From positions 2,790,001 to 2,854,000 of the forward strand of contig NC_017934.1 of NCBI RefSeq assembly GCF_000147715.2: 64,000 nt of DNA, written 5' to 3'. Source of the DNA: Mesotoga prima MesG1.Ag.4.2. GTDB lineage: Bacteria > Thermotogota > Thermotogae > Petrotogales > Kosmotogaceae. The position numbers were made by a program, and so were the translations under genes. Below the pieces are notes generated by a model that did not search any database, had not been told where the DNA came from, and was given only the letters and a program-made list of their open reading frames with translations. This document shows positions 41,529-50,290 of the stretch, piece by piece. Each line of letters opens with the position of its first letter. Position 1 is the stretch's first letter.

Positions 41529-43067
41529 ATGAATTTCGACGAAGCCGTAGGACGGTTGTTTTTGATTGGAATACCCGGTCCGGAAATCGATAGCGAGACC
41601 GAAAGGACACTTCGAGAAGTCAAACCCGGGGCGGTTATTCTCTTTTCGAAGAATATCGTCGATGCTGTTCAGGTAAGGGCTCTCGTAGATGACATTCAAA
41701 GAGTCCTTGGATACAAGCCCGCAATTGCCATCGATCAGGAAGGTGGGATAGTAAGCCGACTGAGGGACGGCTTCTCTGTTTCGCCCGGAGCTATGGCAAT
41801 AGCCGCCACTGGAACCACCGAAAACTCCTTCGTTGTTGGAAGAATACTTGCCAGAGAGATGAACGCCATAGGTGTGAATTGGAATCTCGCTCCCGTCGTC
41901 GATATTAACTGCAATCCCAAAAACCCGGGAATCGGAGTAAGGAGTTTCGGCGATTCTCCGGATCAGGTTATAGCCTACGCAAGGGCCTTTGTAGAGGGTA
42001 TGAAGAGTGAAAGAGTGATGAGCTGTTTGAAGCATTTTCCCGGCAAGGGAAGGGTAGATGTTGACGCTCATCTGGATTTACCGATTCTGGACATCCCCCA
42101 ATCTTTACTTTATGAATACGAACTGAGACCATTCAAGGAAATTCAAGCAGACTCGATAATGCCTTCGCATATATACATGCCTCAGCTTCAGGCCTCCCGG
42201 GTTCCGGCATCGATGTCGAGAGAGATATTGACGGATCTTGCCAGGAACGTGCTGAATTATCGGGGGGTCCTTGTCGCAGATGATCTGGGAATGGGGGGAG
42301 TGAGCAACTACTTCACGCCCGAGGAAGCCGCTATACAGGGTCTGAGAAATGGAATGGATTATCTGACTTACTGCCACGATCCGGTTGTCCAGAGAAGAGT
42401 CAAGAAGATTCTGATTAGAGAGATAGAAAAATCGCCGGAGCTGGAAAAGCGTTTCCAGGAATCTCTACAAAGAGTTGAGAAGTTCCGGGTAGAGGCGACC
42501 AGTGCCGACAGGTTCTCGATCGAAGAGATCGCCTCCCAGGAGAGTCTGAATGCGATGCAGGAGATTTCCGATAGATCTATCACGGCCATTCTGGAAGACA
42601 GTTCTCTTCTTCCCCTTCCAATCGAGAGTGTGAGCGGAATATTCTCTGTAAGACTTTCAAGATTGGTTCAAGTTGAAGACGGTCCCCAGAAGGGAGTTCC
42701 CACTGTGGCCAGAGAGATCGCGCAGATGTCAGACTGTCCGATAATTGACTTCTCGCCTAACATAACCGTCGAAGAAGCGGACAGACTGGCTGCCAATTCC
42801 CCGGGCAAGGGAGTAAGATTGGTCTTTACGGAGAACGCTCACCTTCACGAAGGTCAGAGAAAGTTACTCTTGAAGCTTTCGCAAAGAACGGGAAGAACGC
42901 TGGTAATAGCATTGAGAAACCCATACGATGCTTTCCTGGAAGGCGTTAAGAACTGCATAATCAGCTACGGCTACGAAGCGGTTTCGCAAAGGAGCCTTAA
43001 GAAGATTCTAGACGGCACGATCAAAGCGCAAGGGAAACTTCCGATAAAGATACCGCAGGAGGTCTAG
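41529..43067 (+). CDS. nagZ: Beta-N-acetylhexosaminidase NagZ (GH3), cytoplasmic
   Basis: A GH3 enzyme of 512 residues that removes GlcNAc from GlcNAc-MurNAc muropeptides. The family signature is KHFPGKG (168-174) followed by the Asp179-Ala-His181 acid/base dyad unique to NagZ-type GH3 enzymes; the nucleophile aspartate is Asp251 in VADDLGMGG. A C-terminal domain of about 180 residues is present, as in Gram-positive NagZ. There is no signal peptide, so the enzyme is cytoplasmic. AGGGAG is eight bases ahead of the ATG. It is the first gene of a four-gene operon. Confidence 0.93.
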   Translation: MNFDEAVGRLFLIGIPGPEIDSETERTLREVKPGAVILFSKNIVDAVQVRALVDDIQRVLGYKPAIAIDQEGGIVSRLRDGFSVSPGAMAIAATGTTENSFVVGRILAREMNAIGVNWNLAPVVDINCNPKNPGIGVRSFGDSPDQVIAYARAFVEGMKSERVMSCLKHFPGKGRVDVDAHLDLPILDIPQSLLYEYELRPFKEIQADSIMPSHIYMPQLQASRVPASMSREILTDLARNVLNYRGVLVADDLGMGGVSNYFTPEEAAIQGLRNGMDYLTYCHDPVVQRRVKKILIREIEKSPELEKRFQESLQRVEKFRVEATSADRFSIEEIASQESLNAMQEISDRSITAILEDSSLLPLPIESVSGIFSVRLSRLVQVEDGPQKGVPTVAREIAQMSDCPIIDFSPNITVEEADRLAANSPGKGVRLVFTENAHLHEGQRKLLLKLSQRTGRTLVIALRNPYDAFLEGVKNCIISYGYEAVSQRSLKKILDGTIKAQGKLPIKIPQEV

Positions 43068-43068
43068 G

Positions 43069-43977
43069 ATGAAGTTTGATCAACTGGAGACAGAGAGATC
43101 TAATCCCAGAACGAGGAATTTAGATGAGCTATCGACGTACGAGATGCTTAGAATTATGAACGAAGAGGATGCAACAGTTCCACTGTCTGTTAGAGAGGTT
43201 CTCAATGAAGTTGCCTCTGCGGTTGAGTTATGCGTCAGGTCTCTTGAAATGGGAGGAAGAATCGTATATGCCGGTGCGGGCACAAGCGGCCGTCTAGGCG
43301 TTCTTGATGCTGCGGAGGTCGTTCCCACTTTTGGCGTTTCGAAAGACCTGTTTGTAACCATGATAGCCGGGGGCCAGGAAGCCCTCGCAAATGCAGTCGA
43401 ACAAGCCGAGGACAGCATTGAGTTAGGCGAAGAAGAAGCAAAAAAGGTAGATATAACTGAAAAGGACGCTGTAGTGGGGATCTCGGCATCGGGACGGACA
43501 CCTTATGTGGAAGGAATACTGAAGTACGCGCGAAAGCAGGGAGCCAGAACCATCTTGATATGCAACGTCGGGACTCCCCGGCTCACCGAGCTTGCCGATG
43601 TTACGATAGCCGTCAGGACCGGCCCCGAAGTGATTACCGGCAGTACAAGGCTGAAGGCCGGTACGGCTCAGAAGATGGTCTTGAACATGATCAGCACGAT
43701 CACGATGGTCAAGGTCGGCAGAGTCTTCGGAAACTACATGATAGGGGTGAAGATCCTCAATCGCAAACTGGTGGATAGGGCAACCAGAATAGTCTCGGAG
43801 ATCAGCGAGCTCTCTTACGAAGAATCGGAGAAGATACTGGAAGCCTCAGGCAGGGAGGTACCTCTTGCGATTCTCATGGCCCTTACCGGTCTCGGAAAGG
43901 AAAAGTGTGAGGAATCTCTCAAACGCAACAGGGGTCATGTGCGTTCGGCTCTCAAAGAACTTGGAGGGGTGAGTTGA
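43069..43977 (+). CDS. murQ: N-acetylmuramic acid 6-phosphate etherase MurQ
   Basis: A 302-residue SIS-domain lyase that removes D-lactate from MurNAc 6-phosphate to give GlcNAc 6-phosphate. Catalytic glutamates fall at Glu83 (LDAAEVVPTFG) and Glu114, the same numbers as in E. coli MurQ, and the sugar-phosphate loop YAGAGTSGRLGVLD is intact. It starts 1 bp after nagZ and overlaps the GntR gene by 4 bp. The released lactate could feed the GlcD/Etf enzyme encoded at 13.5-16.7 kb (inferred). Confidence 0.97.
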   Translation: MKFDQLETERSNPRTRNLDELSTYEMLRIMNEEDATVPLSVREVLNEVASAVELCVRSLEMGGRIVYAGAGTSGRLGVLDAAEVVPTFGVSKDLFVTMIAGGQEALANAVEQAEDSIELGEEEAKKVDITEKDAVVGISASGRTPYVEGILKYARKQGARTILICNVGTPRLTELADVTIAVRTGPEVITGSTRLKAGTAQKMVLNMISTITMVKVGRVFGNYMIGVKILNRKLVDRATRIVSEISELSYEESEKILEASGREVPLAILMALTGLGKEKCEESLKRNRGHVRSALKELGGVS

Positions 43978-44699
43978 TAGAAGCGGGAGCTCCGGTCTAC
44001 TACCGGATATATAAAGAACTTAAACGACGGATAGGAAAGGGAGTCTATTCGAAGAGACTTCCGACCGAAAAGGAGCTCTGCAATGAATTCAACGTAAGCA
44101 GACTTACGCTTCGAAGGGCTTTGGACGAGCTTAAAAGAGAGTCGGTTATCGAGTCTGCCAAAGGCCGGGGAACCTTTATTGTCGACGAGAAGCGAGAGGA
44201 GAGCATAAGCTCTCTTACAGGGTTCACCGAGGAGGCCGCCCGAGACAAGCAGAGGGCAAGATCCGTTGTCCTGAGCGATGGGTTGATGGTTCCGTCGGAA
44301 GAGATCGCAAAGCTCTTCGGAATTCCCGATGACGCGATGGTTGTGTTGCTGGAAAGGGTAAGATATCTCAACGACGAGCCCTACGGAATTGAAAGGGCTT
44401 ACCTGAACCCGCTGGCAGATATCAGGATTCTCAACATCGTGAACAGAGATATGAGCGAGGCATCGCTTTATAATATCCTGAAGAACGAGCTTTCACTGGT
44501 TCTCGATCACGCGTTGGAGAACATCGAGGTCTGCAGACTGACGAAAGAAGAGGCGAAGCACCTCAAGGTCAACGAGAATAGCTATGGAATAAGACGCGAG
44601 AGACAGACATTTACCGACAAGAACATCTGTGTTGAAGTGGTGAGATCCGTATACAGAGGCGACCGTTACAGACTTAAAGTTGTGAGGAGAGTAGAATGA
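43974..44699 (+). CDS. GntR family regulator (HutC/UTRA type) of the amino-sugar operon
   Basis: A 241-residue regulator: winged helix at about 8-75 (VYYRIYKELKRRI, LPTEKELCNEFNVSRLTLRRALDEL, wing AKGRGTFI) and a C-terminal UTRA ligand domain. Similar regulators (NagR/YvoA) respond to GlcNAc 6-phosphate or GlcN 6-phosphate, the product of MurQ, so feedback induction is plausible. The start is a TTG that overlaps murQ. In Bacillus the corresponding position is held by MurR of a different family. Confidence 0.9.
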   Translation: MIEAGAPVYYRIYKELKRRIGKGVYSKRLPTEKELCNEFNVSRLTLRRALDELKRESVIESAKGRGTFIVDEKREESISSLTGFTEEAARDKQRARSVVLSDGLMVPSEEIAKLFGIPDDAMVVLLERVRYLNDEPYGIERAYLNPLADIRILNIVNRDMSEASLYNILKNELSLVLDHALENIEVCRLTKEEAKHLKVNENSYGIRRERQTFTDKNICVEVVRSVYRGDRYRLKVVRRVE

Positions 44700-45562
44700 C
44701 CAGAAAGATAATAGCGATGGATGGAGGCGGGACGAATCTTAGAGTCACTTGCATATCCAGCGAGGCCAGGTTCAGGAAGAACTATGGCACCGGAGTCAAT
44801 ATTACGGCTGTCAGTAGCGCGAATTTAGTATCGATCTTCTCGCTGGTTCGAGACGACGTTGGAATTCCCGATTACATAGTCGCGGCCTTCTCCGGCGCTG
44901 GAGACAAGACTCGCGAAGAAAAGCTGAGACAGGCGCTGCATTATGTTTTCGGCAATATTGAGATTGAAGTTATCATGGATATAGAAGGTCTGTACAGAGC
45001 TGCCGTCGGAGAGGCTAGAGGTGTCGTGGTCGTTTCGGGAACGGGATCGACAGTCTACGGTCATGACCGGGAAGGAAAGGCCGTCAAGTCCGGCGGCTGG
45101 GGCCATATCTTCGATGACGAGGGAAGCGCCTACTGGATTTCTAAGGAATTGATCACTGCCTCTCTGAAGTATAGGGACGGTCTGATTCCTCACGACCCCA
45201 TCTTCGACAAATTGGTCGAGTTCTTCGAAATGAGTACTATTGAAGAGCTCGTAAACCTCACCCTCATGCCCGACATGAAGACAGAGATAGCGTCTTTCAG
45301 CAGGGTGGCGCTTGAAAACCCCACCGGGCTTGCAAGAAGAATCGCTGACGAAGGAATAGAGATACTCGCAAAGAGAACACTCAATGTCCTGGAAAAAACA
45401 GGCGAGGTAGAAACCATCCATACATTTGGTGGTTCCTTTGCCTCGGCCTACTATAACAATAAGTATTCAGAGATGATAAACAATCACAGGACAACGCTCT
45501 TCACGGGCAATGTCGATGAGATCCTTGCCGAGCAGGCATTCGAGAAACTCAATAGATCCTGA
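44696..45562 (+). CDS. N-acetylglucosamine / N-acetylmuramic acid kinase (BadF/BadG family)
   Basis: An ASKHA-fold kinase of 288 residues. Phosphate-1 loop AMDGGGTNLRVT, sugar-site motif VVVSGTGSTVYG and GGWGHIFDDEGSAYWI are characteristic of eukaryote-type NagK and of clostridial MurK, which phosphorylates both MurNAc and GlcNAc at O6. The free sugars made by NagZ and NamZ would need such a kinase before MurQ. Substrate preference cannot be read. It overlaps the GntR gene by 4 bp, and its 3' end overlaps the convergent namZ gene by 14 bp. Confidence 0.88.
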   Translation: MTRKIIAMDGGGTNLRVTCISSEARFRKNYGTGVNITAVSSANLVSIFSLVRDDVGIPDYIVAAFSGAGDKTREEKLRQALHYVFGNIEIEVIMDIEGLYRAAVGEARGVVVVSGTGSTVYGHDREGKAVKSGGWGHIFDDEGSAYWISKELITASLKYRDGLIPHDPIFDKLVEFFEMSTIEELVNLTLMPDMKTEIASFSRVALENPTGLARRIADEGIEILAKRTLNVLEKTGEVETIHTFGGSFASAYYNNKYSEMINNHRTTLFTGNVDEILAEQAFEKLNRS

Positions 45563-46724
45563 ACTCTCTTACTAGATTCTCGAACTCTCTCTGCTCGTCT
45601 TTCCACAACCCGGAAAGTTCGGCGGCCGTGGCTCCTTCCAGGAGCCTTTCTCTGTACTGCTCGTCGCCCATTATAAGGTCGAAATGGTACCTGCCGTCCC
45701 ACATCTTGTTCAGTGGGATGCTGGTTCCGTGATAATGAACATCCCAGTCGAATTTTTCCGGCCAAAGCTTCATGAGAGTGGCGATAATATCTAGGGCAAG
45801 TTCCAAAGGTTTGATTGCGTTTCTATCAGTAACATAGAACTCGAGGCCATTACAGGGCTGGTCGTGAAGCTTGAATGCTCCCGGAATGAAACTCCTCTCT
45901 CTGAAGGCAACACCAGGATGATCGTGCTCTTTAAGTTCCTTATAGAGCGGTGCCGAGTCGATCCATGGCGCTCCTATGTATTTGAAGGGATGAACGGTAC
46001 CGCGCCCCATTGACAGGTTCGTGCCCTCGAAGAGGCAGAAGCCCGAGTAGAGTATTGCGTGCTCGAGCGAGGGAATATTCGGGGAAGGTGTGCTCCAGAG
46101 ATGACCGGTCTCATCATAGTACATATACTTCTCGTAATTCTCCATCGGAACTACTGTAAGATCGGCACCGATATCGAAGACCTTGTTGAAGTACTTTGCC
46201 ACCTCTCCAACGGTCATGCCATATCTCAGAGCCAGGCCGTACCCGCCGACAATGCTGTCAAGCCTCTTCTTTATTGTGGGGCCCGCGATCTTGCATGAAA
46301 GCGGATCTGGTCTATCGAGGATGACTACCTCTATCCCCCTTTTCGCGCACTCCTCCATTGAATAGACGAGGGAGTAGAGATAAGTATAGAATCTAAGACC
46401 TACGTCCTGAATATCGTAAACGAAGGCATCGATTCCGGAAAGCATCTCTTCCGTCGGTCTTATCACATCTCCAAAGAGCGAATAGATCGGTATACCATAC
46501 TTTGGGTCCACCGCGTTGTTGACGCTCACTCCATCGGCTGCGGCTCCCGAGATACCGTGCTCGGGTCCGAAAAGCTTCACGATGTTGAATCCCCCGTTCA
46601 GCATGAGATCGACGTTGATTTTCAGATCTCCGTTTACGCCGCTCGAATTCGTCAGCAACCCGATCCGTTTCTTCTTCAGTATGTCGCTCTCTAAGAGACA
46701 GTCTATACCAAGCTTAACTTTCAT
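45549..46724 (-). CDS. namZ: Exo-beta-N-acetylmuramidase NamZ-like (DUF1343, GH171), without signal peptide
   Basis: A 391-residue DUF1343 protein. Family strings include LTNSSGVNGDL, LFGPEHGISG, DIQDVGLRFYTYLYSL, VILDRPDPL, NIPSLEHAILYSG and EGTNLSMGRGT. The founding member, Bacillus NamZ, removes MurNAc from the non-reducing end of MurNAc-GlcNAc. Unlike that secreted protein, this one begins MKVKLGIDCLLESDIL with no signal sequence, so it should act inside the cell on imported saccharides. I use the ATG at 46724, six bases behind GTGAGGTG, rather than an in-frame upstream codon at 46733. It is the last gene of a CUT1 transporter operon. Confidence 0.9.
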   Translation of the reverse strand: MKVKLGIDCLLESDILKKKRIGLLTNSSGVNGDLKINVDLMLNGGFNIVKLFGPEHGISGAAADGVSVNNAVDPKYGIPIYSLFGDVIRPTEEMLSGIDAFVYDIQDVGLRFYTYLYSLVYSMEECAKRGIEVVILDRPDPLSCKIAGPTIKKRLDSIVGGYGLALRYGMTVGEVAKYFNKVFDIGADLTVVPMENYEKYMYYDETGHLWSTPSPNIPSLEHAILYSGFCLFEGTNLSMGRGTVHPFKYIGAPWIDSAPLYKELKEHDHPGVAFRERSFIPGAFKLHDQPCNGLEFYVTDRNAIKPLELALDIIATLMKLWPEKFDWDVHYHGTSIPLNKMWDGRYHFDLIMGDEQYRERLLEGATAAELSGLWKDEQREFENLVREFRIY

Positions 46725-46734
46725 ACCCAGCACC

Positions 46735-47562
46735 TCACTTTATTGCTCCTTGCGTCATGCCCGTTATAAACTGCCTGGAGAACAACAGGAAGAGTATTAT
46801 CGTTGGAGCGACGGCCAGCGTAAGTCCCGAGAACAAAAGATGCCACTGGTTCACATACTCCCCGAAGAAGATCGAAACTGCCAGAGTGATTGTCGCCTTC
46901 GATCTATCCGTGATGAAGATGAGCGGGAAGAAGAAGTCGTTCCATACGTTGACGAAGCTGACGATCGAGACTATCGACAGGGCAGGCTTGACCAGAGGAA
47001 GAATTATTCTCCAGTAAATCTGCATCGGAGAAGCGCCGTCGATTCTTGCAGCTTCTGAAAGCTCGTTAGGGACTCCGTCAATAAAATTCTTCAGAAGGAA
47101 TACGGAGAACGGGATGTTGATTGAAGTGTAGATTATTATCAGTCCCAGTAGCGAGTTCGTCAGATCGAAGTTTCGCATCAGTATGAATATAGGAATAATA
47201 GCGAGTCTCGCCGGAAAAGCCAGACCCAGCATAGAGTAAATAAAGAGGAATCTTCTTCCTTTGAAAGTGTACTTCGAAATCGCGTAAGCGAACATCGAAG
47301 AGACAATTACAATACCGATGACGGATACCCCGGCAACGATCAAACTGTTCTTGTAACCCGTTCCTATTCCGGCCTGTTGCCATGCCTTCGAATAGTTTTC
47401 GAAGAGGACTTTCGACGGGAATGAAAATGGTTGCAAATAGATCTCTCTCATTGATTTGAGAGAGTTCATGATCATAATGAAAAACGGAACCAGAATGATC
47501 AAACAGTAAACAACCAGAAGGAAGTAGACTACGATTTTACCGAAAAGGCTAAGCTTCAGCAT
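46735..47562 (-). CDS. Carbohydrate ABC transporter permease, MalG-like (CUT1)
   Basis: A 275-residue permease with about six helices. It shows the MalG-type N-terminus and the EAA loop SEAARIDGASPMQIYWRIILPLVKPAL. It lies 3 bp from the partner permease gene and 10 bp from namZ, implying import of a MurNAc-containing saccharide (inferred). No ATPase gene is in the operon, so a shared MsmX-type ATPase is probably used. Confidence 0.92.
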   Translation of the reverse strand: MLKLSLFGKIVVYFLLVVYCLIILVPFFIMIMNSLKSMREIYLQPFSFPSKVLFENYSKAWQQAGIGTGYKNSLIVAGVSVIGIVIVSSMFAYAISKYTFKGRRFLFIYSMLGLAFPARLAIIPIFILMRNFDLTNSLLGLIIIYTSINIPFSVFLLKNFIDGVPNELSEAARIDGASPMQIYWRIILPLVKPALSIVSIVSFVNVWNDFFFPLIFITDRSKATITLAVSIFFGEYVNQWHLLFSGLTLAVAPTIILFLLFSRQFITGMTQGAIK

Positions 47563-47565
47563 GAT

Positions 47566-48468
47566 TCATGAACTCCTTTGTCTCTTCTCGACTATGAAGA
47601 CATACAATATAGAGACGGGCATGACTATGGCAAAAATGAAGACCGTTACCGAAGCCCCCAGCCCCATATCAACGGCTCCGCTACCAAGTCCACCGAAGGC
47701 CGTTCTGTAGAAAAGCGTTCCGAGAACGTCTGTAGATCTGTAGGGACCGGCTTGAACGCCTTCCAGAGCATATACCATGTCGAATATATTGAAACTCCAG
47801 ATGAAGAGGAGAATTGCTAGCGTTCTGAATGTGGAGAATGCCAGCGGGAATATGATTCTCCAGGTTATCCTCCAGTTGTTCGCTCCGTCGATATAGGCGG
47901 CTTCTATCAGTTCGGGTGAAATATCCAGAATCGCCGCCAGAATTACAAGCACATAGAATCCGAGATTTCGCCACACGTTTACAAGAATTATTGTTGTAAG
48001 AGCTGTGTTTGCCTGACCTAACCAGGGTTGGGCCAAACTGCCCAGTCCGACAGTTCTTAAGAGCTGGTTCACCAGTCCGGCCTGAGGATTCAGAAAGAGA
48101 ACCCACATGAAGCCGACCAGAACAAGAGGTATCATATTCGGGATATACGTGACTACCCTGAATACTCCGGCTCCCTTTATCTTGCTTGCCAGCATCAAAG
48201 CGATCAAAAAGCCCAGTCCAAGTTCGAGAATCGTGAGCATTATGAAGAAGTAAACGTTGTGGAAAAATGCGTTGAACAACTCCTTGGAAAAGCTTCCGGA
48301 GAAGAGAGTTTGAAAGTTCTTCAGTCCGACGAAGGTTCTCGGCCCCACGCCCGACCAGCTGAAGAAGCTCAGAATTAAGCTGTCAAACAGCGGATAGATT
48401 ATGAATATCGAATACAGGATTAGAGCAGGTAAGATGAAGACGAGAAGGTATCTGAGTTTTATTTGCAT
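47566..48468 (-). CDS. Carbohydrate ABC transporter permease, MalF-like (CUT1)
   Basis: A 300-residue permease with six predicted helices and the EAA loop IEAAYIDGANNWRITWRIIFPLAFS. It begins with LRYLLVFILPALILYSIFIIYPL, a first helix typical of MalF/UgpA partners. It forms a heterodimer with the MalG-like protein encoded downstream and receives substrate from the binding protein encoded upstream. Confidence 0.92.
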   Translation of the reverse strand: MQIKLRYLLVFILPALILYSIFIIYPLFDSLILSFFSWSGVGPRTFVGLKNFQTLFSGSFSKELFNAFFHNVYFFIMLTILELGLGFLIALMLASKIKGAGVFRVVTYIPNMIPLVLVGFMWVLFLNPQAGLVNQLLRTVGLGSLAQPWLGQANTALTTIILVNVWRNLGFYVLVILAAILDISPELIEAAYIDGANNWRITWRIIFPLAFSTFRTLAILLFIWSFNIFDMVYALEGVQAGPYRSTDVLGTLFYRTAFGGLGSGAVDMGLGASVTVFIFAIVMPVSILYVFIVEKRQRSS

Positions 48469-48492
48469 CTTCGTTCTCCTCTATAAACTCCT

Positions 48493-48510
48493 CCCCGCCT
48501 ACCGGCGGGG
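48493..48510 (-). terminator. Intercistronic hairpin between binding-protein and permease genes
   Basis: Perfect 7-bp stem CCCCGCC / GGCGGGG with a 4-base loop. On the coding strand T residues precede rather than follow it, so message protection is more likely than termination. Confidence 0.6.
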
Positions 48511-48529
48511 AAGAGAAAAAATCTATCGT

Positions 48530-49768
48530 TTACTGATTCATCAAAGGTGGGTACCACTGAGATATTGCGTCCTGAGCCATCTGAGAGAGTCCTTCGGGGG
48601 TAAGCTTGCCTGCGTAAAGAGCTTGCATTCCCGGGCTGAGAACGTCGTCGTACAGAGAAGGCTTCTGTGTCGTGAAGACAGATCCTACCCAGTAGACCCA
48701 TGGAGAAGCGTTGTTGTTGTAGACATCCAGAACTTCTTCAAGAAGAGGATCCGGTGGAATCGATGCTCCGAGAACGGCAGGGATGTTGTAGGTGATTCCG
48801 GCGAATATCGTTCCGAATTCAGGTGTAGCACAGAACTTGATTATCTCCTTGGAGTCCTCGAGGTTCTTGACATTAGATGTCAATGCTATGGCTCCGTCGA
48901 GATACGTGTAGGCATAAGGTGTCTGATCCTCGGTAAGTGGTGGGACCATGAAATATCCGACATTTAGATCTGGATTCAGATCTTTCCATGTCTGGTAACC
49001 CCAGGCGCCGTAGAACACCATCGCTGCCTGGCCGAAGGCAAATGCCGCGTCCTGATCTACAGTCGTGTTTCCCATGAAACCGTCCTGATAGTAAACCTTC
49101 AGGTCGTTCAGTCTCTTGTTCAGATCGGTGAACTTTGGATCGAGGAAGTTTGTTTTGCCTTCTGTTAACGCCTTTATCCAGTCGGGTCCAAGCACACTGA
49201 CACCACACATCGCGTGCTGCATCGTGAGTGCCCAAGCTTCCTTCCCGTAGAGGAAAAACGGTGTGATTCCCTTGTTCTTGATAACTTCAGCGTTGGCGAC
49301 TAATTCATCCCATGTTGCAGGTTCCTCTAGTCCGAATTCTTCGTAATAGTCTTTGTTGTAGAATATTCCAACTACTTGGACTGCAAAGGGAACTCCGTAA
49401 ACCTTATCTTGCCAGGTAACTGAGTTCAGAGCGGCCTGCGGGAAGTTCGACATATCCGTAAACTCGTCGATTGGAAGGTAAAGGCCATTCTCGATCAGAA
49501 CCTGAGTCCTTCCTCCGGGAAGTCTTCTAGAGTATACGATATCCGGACCTTCGCCGGTCTGGAGAGCAAGGGCAACCTTCGAGTCGTATTCCGTTGGTGC
49601 GAATGCCGTGTATTCGATCGTGATGTCGAGACCTTTGCTCTTCAAAGCCGCTTCGACTTCTTCCCATACCTGAGCATCCTGCGTCCGCCAGCTCCAGATT
49701 GTGACTTTGCCAGCAAATGCGCTTACAGCAATGATCGCGACCAAAGCCAGTAACAAGAATTTCTTCAT
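48530..49768 (-). CDS. Carbohydrate ABC transporter substrate-binding protein (CUT1, family 1)
   Basis: A secreted binding protein of 412 residues. The signal peptide MKKFLLLALVAIIAVSAFAG lacks a lipobox. The mature protein opens KVTIWSWRTQD and contains LALQTGEGPDIVYSR and KVYGVPFAVQVVGIFYNKDYYEEFGL, typical of family-1 sugar receptors. It heads the operon that ends with namZ, so its ligand is probably MurNAc-GlcNAc or a related amino-sugar oligomer (inferred). Confidence 0.9.
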   Translation of the reverse strand: MKKFLLLALVAIIAVSAFAGKVTIWSWRTQDAQVWEEVEAALKSKGLDITIEYTAFAPTEYDSKVALALQTGEGPDIVYSRRLPGGRTQVLIENGLYLPIDEFTDMSNFPQAALNSVTWQDKVYGVPFAVQVVGIFYNKDYYEEFGLEEPATWDELVANAEVIKNKGITPFFLYGKEAWALTMQHAMCGVSVLGPDWIKALTEGKTNFLDPKFTDLNKRLNDLKVYYQDGFMGNTTVDQDAAFAFGQAAMVFYGAWGYQTWKDLNPDLNVGYFMVPPLTEDQTPYAYTYLDGAIALTSNVKNLEDSKEIIKFCATPEFGTIFAGITYNIPAVLGASIPPDPLLEEVLDVYNNNASPWVYWVGSVFTTQKPSLYDDVLSPGMQALYAGKLTPEGLSQMAQDAISQWYPPLMNQ

Positions 49769-49800
49769 ACTTTCCCCTCCTACAAAATAAAGTTGAGTAC

Positions 49801-49839
49801 ATACTTACGGTATAACACAATAGAAATATCACAGATCAA
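49801..49839 (-). promoter_or_regulatory. Probable promoter of the namZ transporter operon with a small inverted repeat
   Basis: On the minus strand TTGATC (49839-49834), an 18-bp spacer and TTATAC (49815-49810). The -10 overlaps an inverted repeat ATAC-N5-GTAT (49801-49813) that could be a regulator site. Confidence 0.45.
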
Positions 49840-50290
49840 ACAAAACCCGGTAAAGACCGCGCTTGCCGTTCATAGAAATAAAGAAGAACAAGAACTTATG
49901 CCCAATATTGTTAGTATGATTATACAATATGTACTAATCCAAAATAAAACTCCGAAAACCATTGCACAGGCAAGATCAGTAGAGCTCATTGCCAGAATTC
50001 AACACTATGCCGGCCTCAATGCAAGACAAGAGAGATCGATCCTGCAAAATTCCATTTTCCACGCAAACAAACTACCTTTACTGAGAAAATATCAGAAATT
50101 CTTCAATACAAGCATCCATGAAAACCCGCTAATTTGAGACTACTTATTCAAGAGTGTGGTTTAGGTGGGAAATTGACTTCATGAAAACAGACTAATCGGA
50201 TAGAATCATGATATAAGTAGTAAACACGACATCAGATGATCCCGTCAACCGGAGTTTTGTGATCACTGCATTGTCTCTTGGAGGTGGCAG
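49840..50290. other. Intergenic region between divergent operons
   Basis: AT-rich, about 450 bp, with no hairpin repeat modules. A 114-codon open frame at 49793-50137 has no ribosome site and low-complexity content, so I do not call it. The end carries the GGAGGTGGCAG site for the next gene. Confidence 0.4.

Noticed and set aside
49793-50137. A 114-codon open frame on the plus strand
   Set aside because: It starts within the divergent promoter region, has no ribosome site, and its composition is low in complexity with no recognisable domain.
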